From positions 160,620 to 224,619 of the forward strand of contig NW_013654875.1 in NCBI RefSeq assembly GCF_000499385.1: a stretch of 64,000 nucleotides of DNA, written 5' to 3'. Shown here piece by piece: positions 36,731 to 49,442 of the stretch. This DNA comes from Eimeria necatrix (lineage: Eukaryota > Apicomplexa > Conoidasida > Eucoccidiorida > Eimeriidae). Every line of letters begins with the position of its first letter. Position 1 is the stretch's first letter. The notes beneath the pieces are model-generated. The model did not search any database. It was not told where the DNA came from and saw nothing but the letters and a program-made list of their open reading frames with translations. Made by a program: the position numbers and the translations under genes.

Positions 36731-37189
36731 GGCCAGCTAGAGCAGGGTGCTGTTCCACCAGCCAAGATACCATGATCTGATCTAATGGATTGAGCGCCCA
36801 AATTTGTCTAGGTTCCACGGAAAATGTTCAAGTATACGGCTTAGCAGTTCACTGGTCTGTAAAATACATCCTAGGCGTAGATCCAAATGCGTGTGTGTGT
36901 GACATCCATCGCTCACGTGCACTGCGTATTGCGGTATACCAGAAATAGGATTGTACCACTTTACATGCGACATGACGTACTTTCCAGTTTTGTTTTTTAT
37001 CTGCCAGAGGAGTCTTCTAGGTGAGGTCAGCGATGCTTCGCCGCTTTGTAGACCCGGGTGTCTTTCCAATGGTGGGAATCTCCCACGTGAAATGAGACAG
37101 GGTAGCCTTAACTTCGTGCGTGGTTGAGTCTTCTCCAGAAAGTGATGTTAAATTGAAAAGTAGCTGAAAAGTAAAGTCAAGTAGCTGAA

Positions 37190-37730
37190 ATAGACTTTAT
37201 TTTGACCTGATTTTGACCTGATCGCTGCAGTGAGTTTCGCGTTTTTTGCATCCTGAAGCTTCTGATTAAAATGAGCATCGAGAGAAAGTGCCGCTAGATC
37301 TAATGTCTCCTGCCGGGACTAAAGCGCTTGAAACATTGCTAGAGAAACTGAACATTTTCGATTTGAAATATGACGTACATTAGATTGAATTGTCAAGCAA
37401 TGTTTCGTTTACCTTCCAACATGTTAACGAATTCACACGAAGGAAGAATCGTCTACCTGAGGCGCTGCGAGTACTCTAAACAAAGAGCGCCCCAATTGCC
37501 TATCCTTCTCGAAACATATTTCGGAAAAAGAGATCGACTGGTACTTGCAGTCGCAACGTTTGAACCCGCACAAGATACATTCACCTTATAAAAAATACCC
37601 CAGTGGTTTGTCAGTGTTTCCAGTACTTGAAGGCGATGCGAAGGGAAGCCATGCACCACGGCTCCGGGTATCCAGTCTCCTTCCTTGTGCAGCTTCACTC
37701 CAGTCAGCAAGAACAAACAAGTGATGGAAC
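37190..37730 (-). repeat. Recent segmental duplicate of 39910-40440
   Basis: Long, nearly collinear match, for example AAAATGAGCATCGAGAGAAA and GACGTACA.TAGATTGAATTG in both. Each copy lies 3' of a type B gene. A more diverged third copy is at about 44220-44460. With the genes this defines a tandem unit of about 2.74 kb between the two adjacent type B genes. Confidence 0.75.
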
Positions 37731-37764
37731 CGCTATGGTACTTTGTTCCACATCTCCACCGTAT

Positions 37765-39326
37765 TTAACTCAACAGAACGAGCGCGAGCGAGAAGAGCGT
37801 AGCTGTGATACCAGGAACTATGGTAGATGCTGAGCCCCGCTGCCGCTTCAACAGAGCCTCGTACACATCAGCGCTGCAAAAGGCAATGAAAAATGCTCGG
37901 TTTTAGAATTGGCGCAACGCTTTTTTGCCCAAATATGTGGTTTTGATCATGCTGCATACGACGACAAGGTGGTGGTGGTGAGTTGGTGCTGTTTCTCTCG
38001 GGTTATTCAGTGTTGATACACTCACTCAATTGGGTTTGCTTCTTCCTTTCCCAAAGCCTCTTTGAAATAGCAATAAAGAACATTTTTGCCGGCTGTGCAG
38101 CCTGAAGTGGCAGCACACGCCACTTTTGCGGCCTTCTTTGACACTATGGCCGCAAGATTCTTTGCTGCAGCATCGTTCAGTGGAGCTGTGCCCAATTTAT
38201 TAGTTTCAGCGGTCGCGTCATAGTTCGCCCTGATCAAAAAACGACAATTCTCAAGTCGAAAGTGTCAGCGCAACAGTGCAGCCGAACAGAAGAGGAAGCG
38301 CATCAAAAAAAAGTGGCTATGAACCGCTGTTCAGACATATGTGGGGCTGAATGCTTCAAGAGGAAAACTGAAACTGACTTTTCGAGATGGCTTAGTCCTG
38401 CAGCAAAAGACTCATTGATAAGAGCCTTGCAGTCGAAGTCCGTGGAGTAATCAAAAGTGATTACAAGTCCAGGATACTGAGCACAACAAGGGCATCAAGA
38501 ACTATGTGACAGTTTTGCATCTGTGCGGGGCTAAAGTCGCCTCACACGGGCTTAGAAAAAAGCGCGACAACTAATAAACGCAAGTGGGCAGGGGAGTCAG
38601 TGCATTGGGGCCCTGTCAGTGTTCCTCCCGGACTTGGTGCCGAAAACCACACCTGATTTTCTCCTTCTGGTCCTCCACAACTTTCGTCGGACCCAGCAAG
38701 CTCTTTTGCGATATCAGTGACACTTTTACCATTCCGCTGTAGAGGCTGTATTTCACTAACTTCACCAGCTTCTGCTTTAGCCAGTTCATTCAGCAACCCA
38801 TTCAGGCCTTCCGTTCGCAAGGTATTCAGGATGGGTAAGCAATCTGAATAGGAGCAGGCAACACACGCCACGTTTTAGCTAATGAATGAAGCTCATCGGG
38901 CTCATGATCCGCAGGTCAGCGGTAGACTACTGAATGCCTTGACCCAGCAGGCATGCCTAATGTCATAGCGATTCCATATGTTGGGACTACGAGGGAGCTG
39001 CTCATTTCCTGTCGTCCTGTTTCGGCAGCAAACTCAATGGCATTTTATCTTCACGTGAGGATATACACAGACTAGAGGATGCTAACAAGAAAATAGAGGC
39101 TAGCTTGCCTATGGTCGGCCTCTACCCACATCCCCAACTCACCTTCGGTTTTCTCTGTGGCAGAAGGCTGCTCTGCTACCTGTGCAAGGGAAGATGCCCT
39201 AATGTTTAGGCTCCTGTGGTGGGGGCTGACAGCAGCGGAGCGAACGGGGACTGCTGCTGAAAAGTCCGGTGCCGCTGCCCCGGCGAGGAGACCAGCGTAG
39301 CATGCCAACAGGCGAATTAGAGACAT
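37765..39326 (-). CDS. SAG-family surface antigen, type B, five exons, intact
   Basis: About 261 residues. Exons 39326-39143 (MSLIRLLACYAG signal peptide), 38843-38653, 38476-38379, 38229-38026 and 37873-37765 (TAA); phases 1,0,2,2. Exon 2 is only 191 nt and ends GENQ, a feature shared with the next gene to the right. The cysteines are DCL, ESC, FDC, ACAATSGC and YCYF; the aromatic residue before the sixth cysteine is tyrosine rather than phenylalanine. Exon 3 reads YPGLVITF and ends HLEK. The last exon starts ADVYEALLKRQRG. It is a recent tandem duplicate of the gene at 40509. Confidence 0.86.
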
Positions 39327-39465
39327 TAAGGAAAAACCCGGGGACCCGAAGGGTCAACAGGGACAAAATGGATGAGCACACACAGGCCAACAGGCGACAG
39401 AATAAAAAAGTAAAGTGTGCAGATTTGGAGGAACCAATGCGTGAGTGCAATGGTTAACTAAGTGC

Positions 39466-39490
39466 TCATCCAGGTAGCAATGCCACCTAC
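39466..39490 (-). promoter_or_regulatory. Type B upstream box
   Basis: A degenerate version about 140 nt before the ATG, still followed by the CAGCTAGAGCACGGTGCTG segment at about 39492-39510. Confidence 0.4.
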
Positions 39491-39909
39491 CAGCTAGAGC
39501 ACGGTGCTGTTCCACCACCTGGGAGACCATGATGCATTCTTTTGGATCAGGCCCTCAAATTTGTGTCGGTTCAACAGAAAGTGTTCAAATATATTGCTTA
39601 GGTGTTCACTGGCCTGCTAAAATCAATGCATCTTCCGTGAGGTCTAGGCGTAGACCCAAATGCGTGTGTGTGTGAGTGATTTCTACCGCTCACGTCCACT
39701 CTGTGTTGCAGTATACGTGAAAGCTAGTTCTATCATTTCACATTTCACATAACTTCCTCCCCATTTTGTTTTTCATCTATAAGGGGGTTCCATAGCTGAG
39801 GTAAACACTGTTTTGCCGGTGCAAGGGCTGGGGAGAATCTGCCATATGAAGGAAGACGAAGACACGCCGAATCTTGGTCCCTTGCATGGTCGAGTCTTCT
39901 TCAGAAGGC

Positions 39910-40440
39910 AACGAAAAATAGAATATTTTAGCTACTTGGCATTATTTCGACGTGATCTCGGCAGTTGATTCCGGGCTTTTTGCATGCTGAAGCTTCTCAC
40001 TAAAATGAGCATCGAGAGAAAGCATGCTGCTAGATCTAATGTCTCCCTCCTGCCGCGATTACAGCACTTCGAAACACAAGCTAGAAACACCAAAAAACTG
40101 CAAACTTTCTATTTGAAATATGACGTACAGTAGATTGAATTGTCAAGCAGTGTTTCGAATATCTCCCGTTATGTGAGCGAATTCACACGAAGGGAGTATC
40201 GTCCACGTGAGGCGCTGCGAGTACTGTAAACAAAGAGCGCCCTAATTACTTATCCTTCTCGAAACATAATTCGGAAAGAGGAATCGACTGGTACGTGCAG
40301 TCGCAACGTTTGAACTCGCACAAGATACATCCACCTAATAAAAAATACACTAATGGCTTGTCAGTGTTTCCAGTAATTGAAGGCGATGTGAAGATAATCC
40401 ATGTACTACTCCGCAGGGTATGCAGTATCCTTCCTTGTGC
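39910..40440 (-). repeat. Recent segmental duplicate of 37190-37730
   Basis: Second copy of the type B 3' spacer; see 37190-37730. Differences are mostly single substitutions and short gaps. Confidence 0.75.
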
Positions 40441-40508
40441 AGCTTCACAGTAAGAAAAAACAAGTTATGGAACCGCCGCTCAACCTTTTTCGAGGTATTT
40501 CACCACAG

Positions 40509-42065
40509 TCAACTCAACAGAACCAACGCGAGCGAGAAGAGCGTAGCTGTGATGCTGGGAACTGTGATCGATGCTGAACCCCGCTGCCGCTTCAACAGGG
40601 CCTCGTACACACCAGCGCTGCAAAAAATAAAACGCAGTGTTCGGCGTAGGTCTCATGCCCAAATATGTGGTCTTGATCACGCCGTATACGACGGTGTGGT
40701 GGTGGTGAGTTGGCGGATTTTTAATAAAAAACGGTGCTCCCAGAAATTTCAGTTGATATACTCACTCAATTGGCTTTACTTCTTCCTTTTCCAAAGGATC
40801 TATGAAATAGCAATAAAGCACATTTTTGCCAGCTGTACAATTTGTAGTGGCAGCACATGACACTTTTGCAGCTTTCTTGGACACTATGGCCGCAAGATTT
40901 TTTGCCGATATATCGTCCAATGGATCTGTTCCCAGTTTATTTTCTCCATTGGTCGCGTCGTAGTTCGCCCTGATAAAAGAAAGACAATTCTCAAGTCGAA
41001 GGAGTCAGCGCAACAGGGCTGCAAGACAGAGGAGGAAGCGCATCAAAAAAAGTGGCTGTGCACCGCTGTTCAGAGACATATGCAAGGCCGTATGCTTCAG
41101 TGAAAAAACCGGAATAGCGAATCGTTAAAGAAAAAAACAGAAACAAACAGACTTTTCGAGATGGTCTAGTCCTGCAGTAAAAGACTCATTGATTAGAGCC
41201 TTGCAGTCGAAGCTCGTGGAGTGGTCAAACGTGATTACAAGTCCAGGATACTGAGCACAGCAAGGGCATCAACAACTATGTGAGATGCAAGTATTACGGG
41301 GCTAAATTCGCCTCGCTCGAGCCGTAGACAAAAACACAACTAATAAACACAATTGGATAGGGGAGTCAGTGCATTGGGGTCCTGCCAGTATTTCGCGCGG
41401 TGCCGAAAGCCATACCTGATTCTCAGATGATCCAGTACAACTTTGGTCAGCGCCAGCAAGCTCTTCTGCGATGGCAGTGACAGTTTTACCACTCTTCTGT
41501 AGAGGACTTATTGCACTAACCTCCCCGTCTCCCGCTTCAGCCAGTTCCTCGAGCAACCCATTCAGGCCTTCCGTTCGCAAGCTATTCAGGATGGGTAAGC
41601 AGTCTGGATAGGGGCAGATAACACACATGTTTTAGCTAGTGGATAAAGCTGTGCGCAGACTGAATGTCTCGACCAGGCAAGCATACCTAACCTCATAGCG
41701 ATGCCGTGTGTTGACTATGACGTCTTGTCCCGGCAAGCAAACTTGGCGTTTTCTCAACGAGAAGATGCAGTTTGCTTGCCAGAGCTTCACATGAGGATAT
41801 ACACAAACTCCTGTGAATGTTTACCAGAAGAGAGAGGCTAGCTTGCCTATTGCCGGCCTCACGCCCGCATTCTCAGTTTACCTGTAGTTTTCTTTGCAGC
41901 AGTGGGTGTCGTTGCTACTTGTGCGAGGGAAGATGCCTTAGTGTCTAGGATCTTGTGGTGCAGATTGACAGCGGCAGAGCGAATGGGGACTGCGGTTGAA
42001 AAGTCCGGTGCCCCTGCTCCAGCGAGGAGACCAGCGTACCACGCCAACAGGCCAAGTCGAGACAT
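40509..42065 (-). CDS. SAG-family surface antigen, type B, five exons, intact
   Basis: About 260 residues, the shortest intact copy. Exons 42065-41882 (MSRLGLLAWYAG; the usual signal-peptide cysteine is tryptophan), 41603-41416, 41250-41153, 40969-40766 and 40617-40509 (TGA); phases 1,0,2,2. Exon 2 is 188 nt and ends SENQ. The cysteines are DCL, QSC, FDC, SCAATTNC and YCYF. The last exon starts AGVYEALLKRQRG, with glycine in place of the usual acidic residue. It pairs with the gene at 37765 in sequence, exon 2 length and flanks. Confidence 0.86.
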
Positions 42066-42187
42066 TGCGGAGAAACACAGAAGGAAGGCGGAGGGACAAC
42101 AGGAACAAAGTGGGCGAGCACACCCAGGTCAACAAAAAAAATTGAAATGCTGGGAAAATCTCGTGTGTAGGATGAGAAACTCAGGGC

Positions 42188-42225
42188 TCATCGACGTGAC
42201 AGTCCCAGCTGCCAGCTAGACCATG
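42188..42225 (-). promoter_or_regulatory. Type B upstream box
   Basis: The reverse complement reads GGGACTGTCACGTCGATGAG, about 123 nt before the ATG, next to the CAGCTGCCAGCTAG variant. Confidence 0.45.
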
Positions 42226-44613
42226 GTAGTGTTCCACCACCTGAGCTGCGATGAGCAAACCTGTTTCTTAGAATTCTGCTTTGTGAAGCTTCAACAGAAA
42301 ATGCTTTAAGATCCTAATGTGCAGGTTTTTCGTGGTCTGTTGAAGTGAGCGGTTACTCGATTAGTGACTACCTGCTGCCGAGATGCGTGTGTGTGTGTGT
42401 TGATCTGTCGCGCGCGCGCATTACGAGCTGCGGAACGTGAACAGAGCCTAATTAAACAATTTAGTGTAAGGCGTGGTTCTGCTAATGTCTAATTTTACAT
42501 ATGCTCTTCCCGAGAAGTCTTCTTGGTTAGGTAAGCAATGTGCTACGTGAGGGCCAAAGCGGTGCCGAATTCCAGAGGCTCGGTGGGATGTGCGAAAGAC
42601 ATAACACGCACGCGCTGTAGTCTCTCGCGCAGCCATGCCATTTCCGTTAGGCTAAGATAAACAGATAATGTTTTAAATATTTTGCGTTATTTCGGCCGGA
42701 CCAAGTTCTATGAATTTAATTGCCTCGCATCCTGTGCAAAAGCGACACCGTGCGATGTGGTGCTCCTATGTGTCCCTCCGTAGTTTGTTGGCCGATCCTA
42801 CAAAACAGTTCAATTTGAGACACCACCCAAAATTAATATGATACATATGTGAGCCTGTTGAGTTAATGGGATCAGTCTGGTCTGTTAAGAATAGGCTAGA
42901 CCCCCATGTGCCGTCGAACGTTGGGGGGTGTGCCCGTTGAGGGACTAACCTTAGCAGATGCTGCGGTCAGTCATGTTGTGTCATTACGACTTCATTTTTG
43001 TGTTATTTTCTAGATTCTGTATGAATGCATCCCCAACTTTCTATGATGGCTCGTACGCTAGGTGAAGTGACTCCAGTGACAGCATCGGATCGTTTTACAT
43101 GGCTATGACCGCATCTCCCTCTATATTACGACAAGGCATTTTATGCTCCTTAGACAATTTTGGTAGATAAGCACGTTCCTTCATCGTAAAAATGTGAGCG
43201 CTCTTCGGCCTACGATGCGTTCAAGTGGTGGACCAAAACATTGAAGCACTGACGTGTACGCACGCATTCGCTGACAGACTCACGGTCACTGAGGGGCTGC
43301 GATAAACTCACTGTATACACTGAAATTTCATGCACTGAATAGGAGTTCCGCTACTGGCGCATAAGCAAGCGTCGAAACAGCCTTCCTGCACGGCTCTATT
43401 TTTCCAGTGAGCTGCGGCCTGCGGCATAGATGCCTTTCTAAGTTTTCGTATGAAATTTTGAGGGTTTTCACAGAGCACACAGAGCCTCGAGAAAGCCAGC
43501 ACACGTGTTTGCGTGCACTCAGATTTAGAATCCGTGCGGGTAATTGATTGCAATATGCCCTAACTCCTCCCTCCAAACTGTTCTAACTTCCTCATTTTAC
43601 TTGTGAACTCTAGTAGACTCCGAAACGGCATGTATATGCACCTTGTTTACTCGTGCCCGCATATGCTCGTGAATGAGAGTTCGTAAATATACGTTTGCCC
43701 ACGTGTGAATGTGTGTGTGTACACCTGTATTTTTGTACCAGCATGCTCACGTTGCATATTGGTAGGTGCAACTTCCGTTCGCATGTCTACTCATGCGTGC
43801 GCTAACCTTGACATACTTGTACGTGAAATATGTGGTGCGCTCACGCCCATGGTCTTTTAATGCATACAAGTTTGAGAAGCGTTAATCCAGCACATTCATT
43901 TGGGCGTATGTGAATGCACTGCTCCTTTGGGGTTTCCTTTGAGAAGAAGCAAGGCGCAGCATAAATACACGCCACGTTTACGTAGAATGTAAATATGCAT
44001 GTGTCTTTTCCTTCTGTGTTTCGGTACCTCTCCGTCTGCCTTTCGATGTTTCTAATTCTCCTTTTACTGAAGAGAAAAATACAAGAACTGGAAGTATAAA
44101 CGAGCAAGCAAAAGGATTCCGCGCAGCAATTTAATCTAAGGAACCAAGTTATAATAGGTAGAAAGGAAAAACAATTGGAGCATGGCAAGCAAAAACTGCA
44201 GGCACCTCCCAATTTGCAAAGGCGCGAACGTTGGAATGAGTTGTCAAATGTTCCTGAGAGAAATTTCCAACGTGCTACTCACGATTTCACACGAAGTCGG
44301 CTTTTGCGGTATCTTCGGTGTGAGGCGCTGTCGGGACTGTCAGCATAAGGCGTCGTTTCTCAGCTTTCTCGACAAATACTTCGGAAAGACGAGTCGACGC
44401 GCAGGAGCAGTTGCAACATTTGAATCTGCACAGCAGATTCAGCCCACTTGATAAAATTGATTCCCAGTAGTGTTCTAAATTAATGAGTCCGTTGCGGAAT
44501 GAAGCTATTCACCCCGGCGCACGGAATCCACCCTTATGCAGCTTCACTCAAGGCTAAGTAAGAGCGAAGAGCTGCGATCGCTGTGATACTTCCTCCGATA
44601 GTCTTCATTGTCT
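42226..44613. other. Spacer between type B genes
   Basis: The left part (42226-43290) matches 46500-47590 in order, for example CCCGAGAAGT.TTCT.GGT.AGGTAAGCAATGTG at about 42508 and 46778. It is the long conserved 5' flank of type B genes. The right part (44220-44600) is the 3' flank homologous to 37190-37730. No gene recognised. Confidence 0.5.
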
Positions 44614-46332
44614 TCAACTCAGCATAGCCAACGCGATTGACAAAAGCGTAGCTGCAATGGCAGGAATTGTGATCGACGCTGAACCCCGCGGCCGATTCAA
44701 CACCGCCTCGTACACATCAGCGCTGCAAAAAGTAATAAGCAGTGCTTGGCGTTAGAGTCTGCTCTTTTCTGTCTATGTCTGGTTCCGATAGATGGAAAAC
44801 TGGAAGGCCGTTAATTAGTTCGAATTTCCTCGGTGACAGCAGACACGCATTGCGGTCCTTCAGTGTTGGAAAGCTCACTTGATTGGCTTTGCTGTTCCCT
44901 TTTTCAATGGAGGTATGAAATAGCAAAACAAAACATTATTACCGGCTGCGCAGTCAGTGGTGGCGGCACACGCCACTTTTTCCGCTTCATAGGAAAGTAT
45001 GGCTGCAAAATTTTGTGCTGCTAGATTGTCCAGCGGGGCGTCTCCCAGTTTGGAACTTTCAGCCGACGGGTCGTAGTTTTTCCTGCACAAAAGAGCTGGC
45101 AAAGAGCTGGCAATGATCAGATCGTCGGACTCAGTAGGAAAGCTCGCTGAAACAGCCGAAGCGATTACGACAGAGACACGGCATGCCGACATCGTTGCAC
45201 GGTAAGTAAGGAGCAACATAAAATGCATGTAATTGTGCGTCATTGTTCATGGACCCATGGAGATGCGTGGCTAGAGCTTAGGCTTCAGTGGATATTTCAA
45301 AAAAGTGATGTGCCTGTGTAAGATGAGAAGAATCAAGCAAACGGACTCTTGGAGATGGCTCAGGCCTGCATAGAATGACTCATCAATCAGAGCCTCGCAG
45401 TCGAATTCCGTTGAGTGATCAAAAGGAATTACAAGTCCAGGATACTGCGAACAAGTAAAAACATCATTAGCCATATGGCACATGCCTGCATAGCGGAATT
45501 AAAATCACCTCGCTCGTGCGGTAGGCACATGCTTAGTACTACCACGTGAAAGTGCGCAAGAGATGAATTACAATGCGGGGGGCTTTCTTGAATATTGCAT
45601 ATCAAAGGTGTGGCGCCAAAAGTCATACCTCTGAGTCCGCGATAGCTGCTCCATCACATGAAGTTTTGTCGGACCCTGCAAGTTCTGCTGCGATTTCAAT
45701 GACTTTAGTTTTACCACTCTTCTGTAAAGCTGAAAGGCTTCCATTGACATCATCGTCGCTCGCTTTAGTGAGTTTAGCCAACTGCCCATTGAGACCTTCC
45801 GTCCGCAGGGCATCCAGAATGGGTAGGCACGCTGAATAGGGCGAAAGCACATTCCATGTTTCAGCTAGTAGATAGAGCTGTCTGCAGAAACTAGTGAATG
45901 TTCGTCATCAAACACCCTTGTCTAAAGTGGTGCTGCTTCGTGTTTGGACTGGGCAGAAATAATTTTCCGACACAGTTTACTCTACTGTCGTTTTCGTTTC
46001 GGTCAGCTACCTCCATGGCATTTACGTTATGACAGCATTGCATATGTGGAATCTGACGGCATGCATAAGCTCGAGAGTGTCCGTAAGAAACGTCGTAGTC
46101 AAGGCTAGCACATGTGTCATTGACCATCAAGTCACATTCCCCATTTACCGTCAGTTTTGTCTTGGGCCGTAGGCGGGGTGGCCTCTTGGACGAAGGAAGG
46201 CTGCTGTGTGTCCAGGTTCCTGCGGTGCGGGCTAGCAGTGACAGAGCGAATGGGGACTGCTCCCGAATAGCTGGACGCCGCTGCTGCGGCGAGGAGCCCA
46301 GCGCAGCACGTCAAGAAGCCAAATTGAGGCAT
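44614..46332 (-). CDS. SAG-family surface antigen, type B with type A-like exon 3
   Basis: About 265 residues. Exons 46332-46149 (MPQFGFLTCCAG signal peptide, diverged from the others), 45831-45629, 45444-45347, 45082-44879 and 44722-44614 (TGA); phases 1,0,2,2. The cysteines are ACL, SCD, FDC, ACAATTDC and FCYF. Exons 1, 2, 4 and 5 are type B, but exon 3 begins YPGLVIPFDH, the IPF form seen in type A genes, whereas the other type B genes have ITF. This may mark gene conversion, or an ancestral state. The last exon has NRPRG where others have KRQRG. Confidence 0.85.
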
Positions 46333-46461
46333 TGGGGGAAAATACAGGGACCAAAAGGGTCAACAAGGACAAAATGGGCCACACACAGGCCGGCAAATGA
46401 CAGAAAAAAACGTGCAAACCTCAGGGAACGAGTGCACACGTGCAATGGGGAACTAAGTGCT

Positions 46462-46490
46462 ACTCAAGGTGACAATTCCAGCTGCCAGCC
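46462..46490 (-). promoter_or_regulatory. Type B upstream box
   Basis: The reverse complement includes GGAATTGTCACCTTGAGTA, about 130 nt before the ATG. Confidence 0.45.
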
Positions 46491-49442
46491 AGTGAACGGT
46501 GCTGTTGCACGACTTGGTGTACGATGAGCTAATCTGTCTGCCTAAGAATTTAAATTTATGTAATTTCAACGGAAAATGTGAAGAGTTAACAGCTTAGGCT
46601 TCCTGTGATTTGCTGAAGCTAGCGATCACTGAGTTAGCTACTACATGCTCCTTGTGATGTGTGTGTTTGTTTATCTGTCCCTTCCCCACATTCCGGGCTG
46701 CGAACTCCAAAATAACCTAATTGTGCCACGTTATGTGGGGCATGTTTCTGTTAACCTCTCTTTTAGTTTTCTTCTGCCCGAGAAGTATTCTGGGTGAGGT
46801 AAGCAATGTGTGACCCCAGGAACGACTGCACATCTGGTGCCACACGCCAGTCACTGGGGATCTGAAACAGGACAAACTAGCGGACCGGCCTTAGCCTGTC
46901 GCGTAACTTCGTGTTCTCCGTAATAATACAAAGCATAATGTGCATTTTAGCGTTTTTACTTCATTTAAGCCATCTCTAGCAACATTAATGCTAGATTTCT
47001 CAGCATCCTGCGCGGTTGCAGCATCTTGCAGTGCCATGCTTGTGTTATGTCAATGTGCCGCCTGCCAGCAAACCCAACAAACATTACATTTCAAGGCGTT
47101 ATTAGGAACTGGTATGACAAACATGTGAGCATAGTGAATTTATATGATCAGTGTAGTTTGTTAGAAGTGAGCGAGACTCCTACGTGTAGTCCAACACTGG
47201 AGCCTTCAATGAGCGAGCGTCAACAGAGGTTCCACTCCCCCACGGTACATCATTACTAGACAAATTTTGTGCCATCTTTCGAGTAGTTTTTGAATAAATC
47301 CTCACCTCTACATGATGCCTCGATACTCGACGTGAAGGACCCCCAGTGGAAGCATCTGTTTGGGCGTAGGCTGGCTGTTTTACAGGGTAGGCGACGCATT
47401 TCTCACCATTAGGGCGATATTACTAGCTAGAAAATATTCTTAGGTAAACCTACTTGCTCGTCGATCAAGTGAGCGCACTTTTCGGATGATGATGGGCGTT
47501 TGCGGTGGATGATATCATTGAAATATACTCGCTTTCCTGACAGGCTCACCGTGATGACGGGTTACGAGCCTCTAGGTTATGAAACCAAGTAAATCCTTCA
47601 CGCCACGTTCAGAAGCTTGGGCAGCTTCACACCCCCTATTTCTCTGTTCGTAACTCTTGTTCAAACTGCTGCCCGCTACTGGGTTTTGAGCTAGCAGTAC
47701 TGCGAAGTTCGGTGAGAGAGCTCTGGGTCCAGCAGTCCCATCCCCCATTGTTTTCCGTCGGTCTGCCTCATTACCATTCGCGTACCCTTGCTTTAGAGCT
47801 TTTATTGCTTACTTTTGAGGGCTTCTTGAATAACTTGGTTCCGGCTGGTGCCTCGGGGCAAAGAGGCAATGCGACCCTGTATAGTGCCATGCAACTGCCT
47901 ACTGAATGCTGAATCCATGCCCGTCAGTGTGTCTTCAACGCATATTGATCGTTCGGAGCTGCAATGTATGGACCAGAAACCACCCTTACAAGCTGGTGCC
48001 TTCGAGGAAATGCGGGGAGTCCGTACTGGAACATGCTGGCGGGCAAAAGATGATCCAGCTGGCAAAAACATGTGCAAATCGATCCTGGGCTGAAAAGTGT
48101 TTGGGAAGGCTTCAGTGAAGACTGGAATCGACAGTCCCGGACTTTTTTAAATGTGCGGAATTTGTTCGAGCCCTTGGTGGCTAGTGAAAATGCAGGACGA
48201 CAGATTTACTACGTCCATAAAGCCCACTGTTTCGTGTTTTCTCGCCCTTTTTTGGCCCATTTAGCAAGACATCATCGCATTTGTTCTAGGAAGGTTTGTT
48301 TTACATTTAACCAATGGCGAAGATCGACTGATGCAGTATTCAAGACCCGGTAGCGCTTGTCAGACTCTTCAAGTGCCCCCTTTGAGACATTCGCTGCATT
48401 TCTTTCGTTTGCTTCTGTTCCGTCTACTGTCTCATTCCGCACGTCCCACACAGTAAAATGTTTGTTGTACTTCTATACCAAACTCAACATTAATTACTAA
48501 AGACAATCGCTCTTTGTTCCTTGTACCCATCCTACATCACGTTTACCATGAATTGGGCATGCCAGCATGCTGCTTTTTCGAGTTGCATCGAAGCACAGCA
48601 CTGCTCAACACTGGAACATCGCTGTTTTTTAGTAACTTTGGAGCTTCCAGCTGAGCGCAGGAGATAAAGCAATTGAGGAAGTATGTTTGGATTTGGTTGT
48701 ACTAGAACAAAGCATTCGAAAAGTTCCGTGTGCTTGGAGATATCTTTGTATGGGGATGTGGGAATCTTCCACATGAAAACAGTCTAAAATTGGTTCAAAC
48801 GGGGTATTTTTGCACAGAAAGGAAAACAAAAGAGACATCCTTGGAAGCCTGCATGTGTGCACGGAAAATATGCAGATCAGCAATCTCGGCGATATTGTGG
48901 AATGGAAATGTCTTAACGGTACGCGTATACGCTTCGCCGGACATAATAAGAAGGAAGCAAAATTAATTTTAATGAAAATTCCTGAGGATTAATTTACCTT
49001 TAGTTCAACATAACTTTCGAGCCAACGGAATCGGAATGGAGGTGCCGACGCCCAGCGCCTACCCAGAAGAATAAATAGAGTGAGGATAGGGAAAATTGAG
49101 CAACAACAGCTAAAATGTATTCAAATTAAACAAAAAACCTGTAAAAAAGAATAAAAATTAAATAAAACCGGGAGACAAGCCTTGCGCAGCCGATCAAACC
49201 CCACAGCTGCATGCGCTGCCTTCTGGTCCTCACCATCACAGCCCCGCCGAATCAAGGTATGTGCGGCATATAACCGGTCGAATTAAATGTGTTTGAATTA
49301 TATCTGTTTTTTGTCCTTTCCCAAGGTTGCAACTGCTGCCGGAAGAGGCCTTTCGCCGTAGGCAGTCTTGGGAGCGGCCGCTGCTGCATCTGCAACTGCC
49401 AATTTGTAGGTTTCCTCTCCCGTCTGTACCTCTGCATGCGAA
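46491..49442. other. Spacer from the SAG array to leucyl-tRNA synthetase
   Basis: 46500-47590 is the long 5' flank of the last SAG gene, homologous to 42226-43290. From about 47600 to 49240 I see no gene or repeat family. The first CAG/AAACCCT-type repeats appear only after about 49900, so this spacer holds the boundary between the repeat-poor and repeat-rich segments. The 5' leader of the synthetase probably begins near 49250; a CCCAAG acceptor-like site lies near 49325. Confidence 0.5.
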
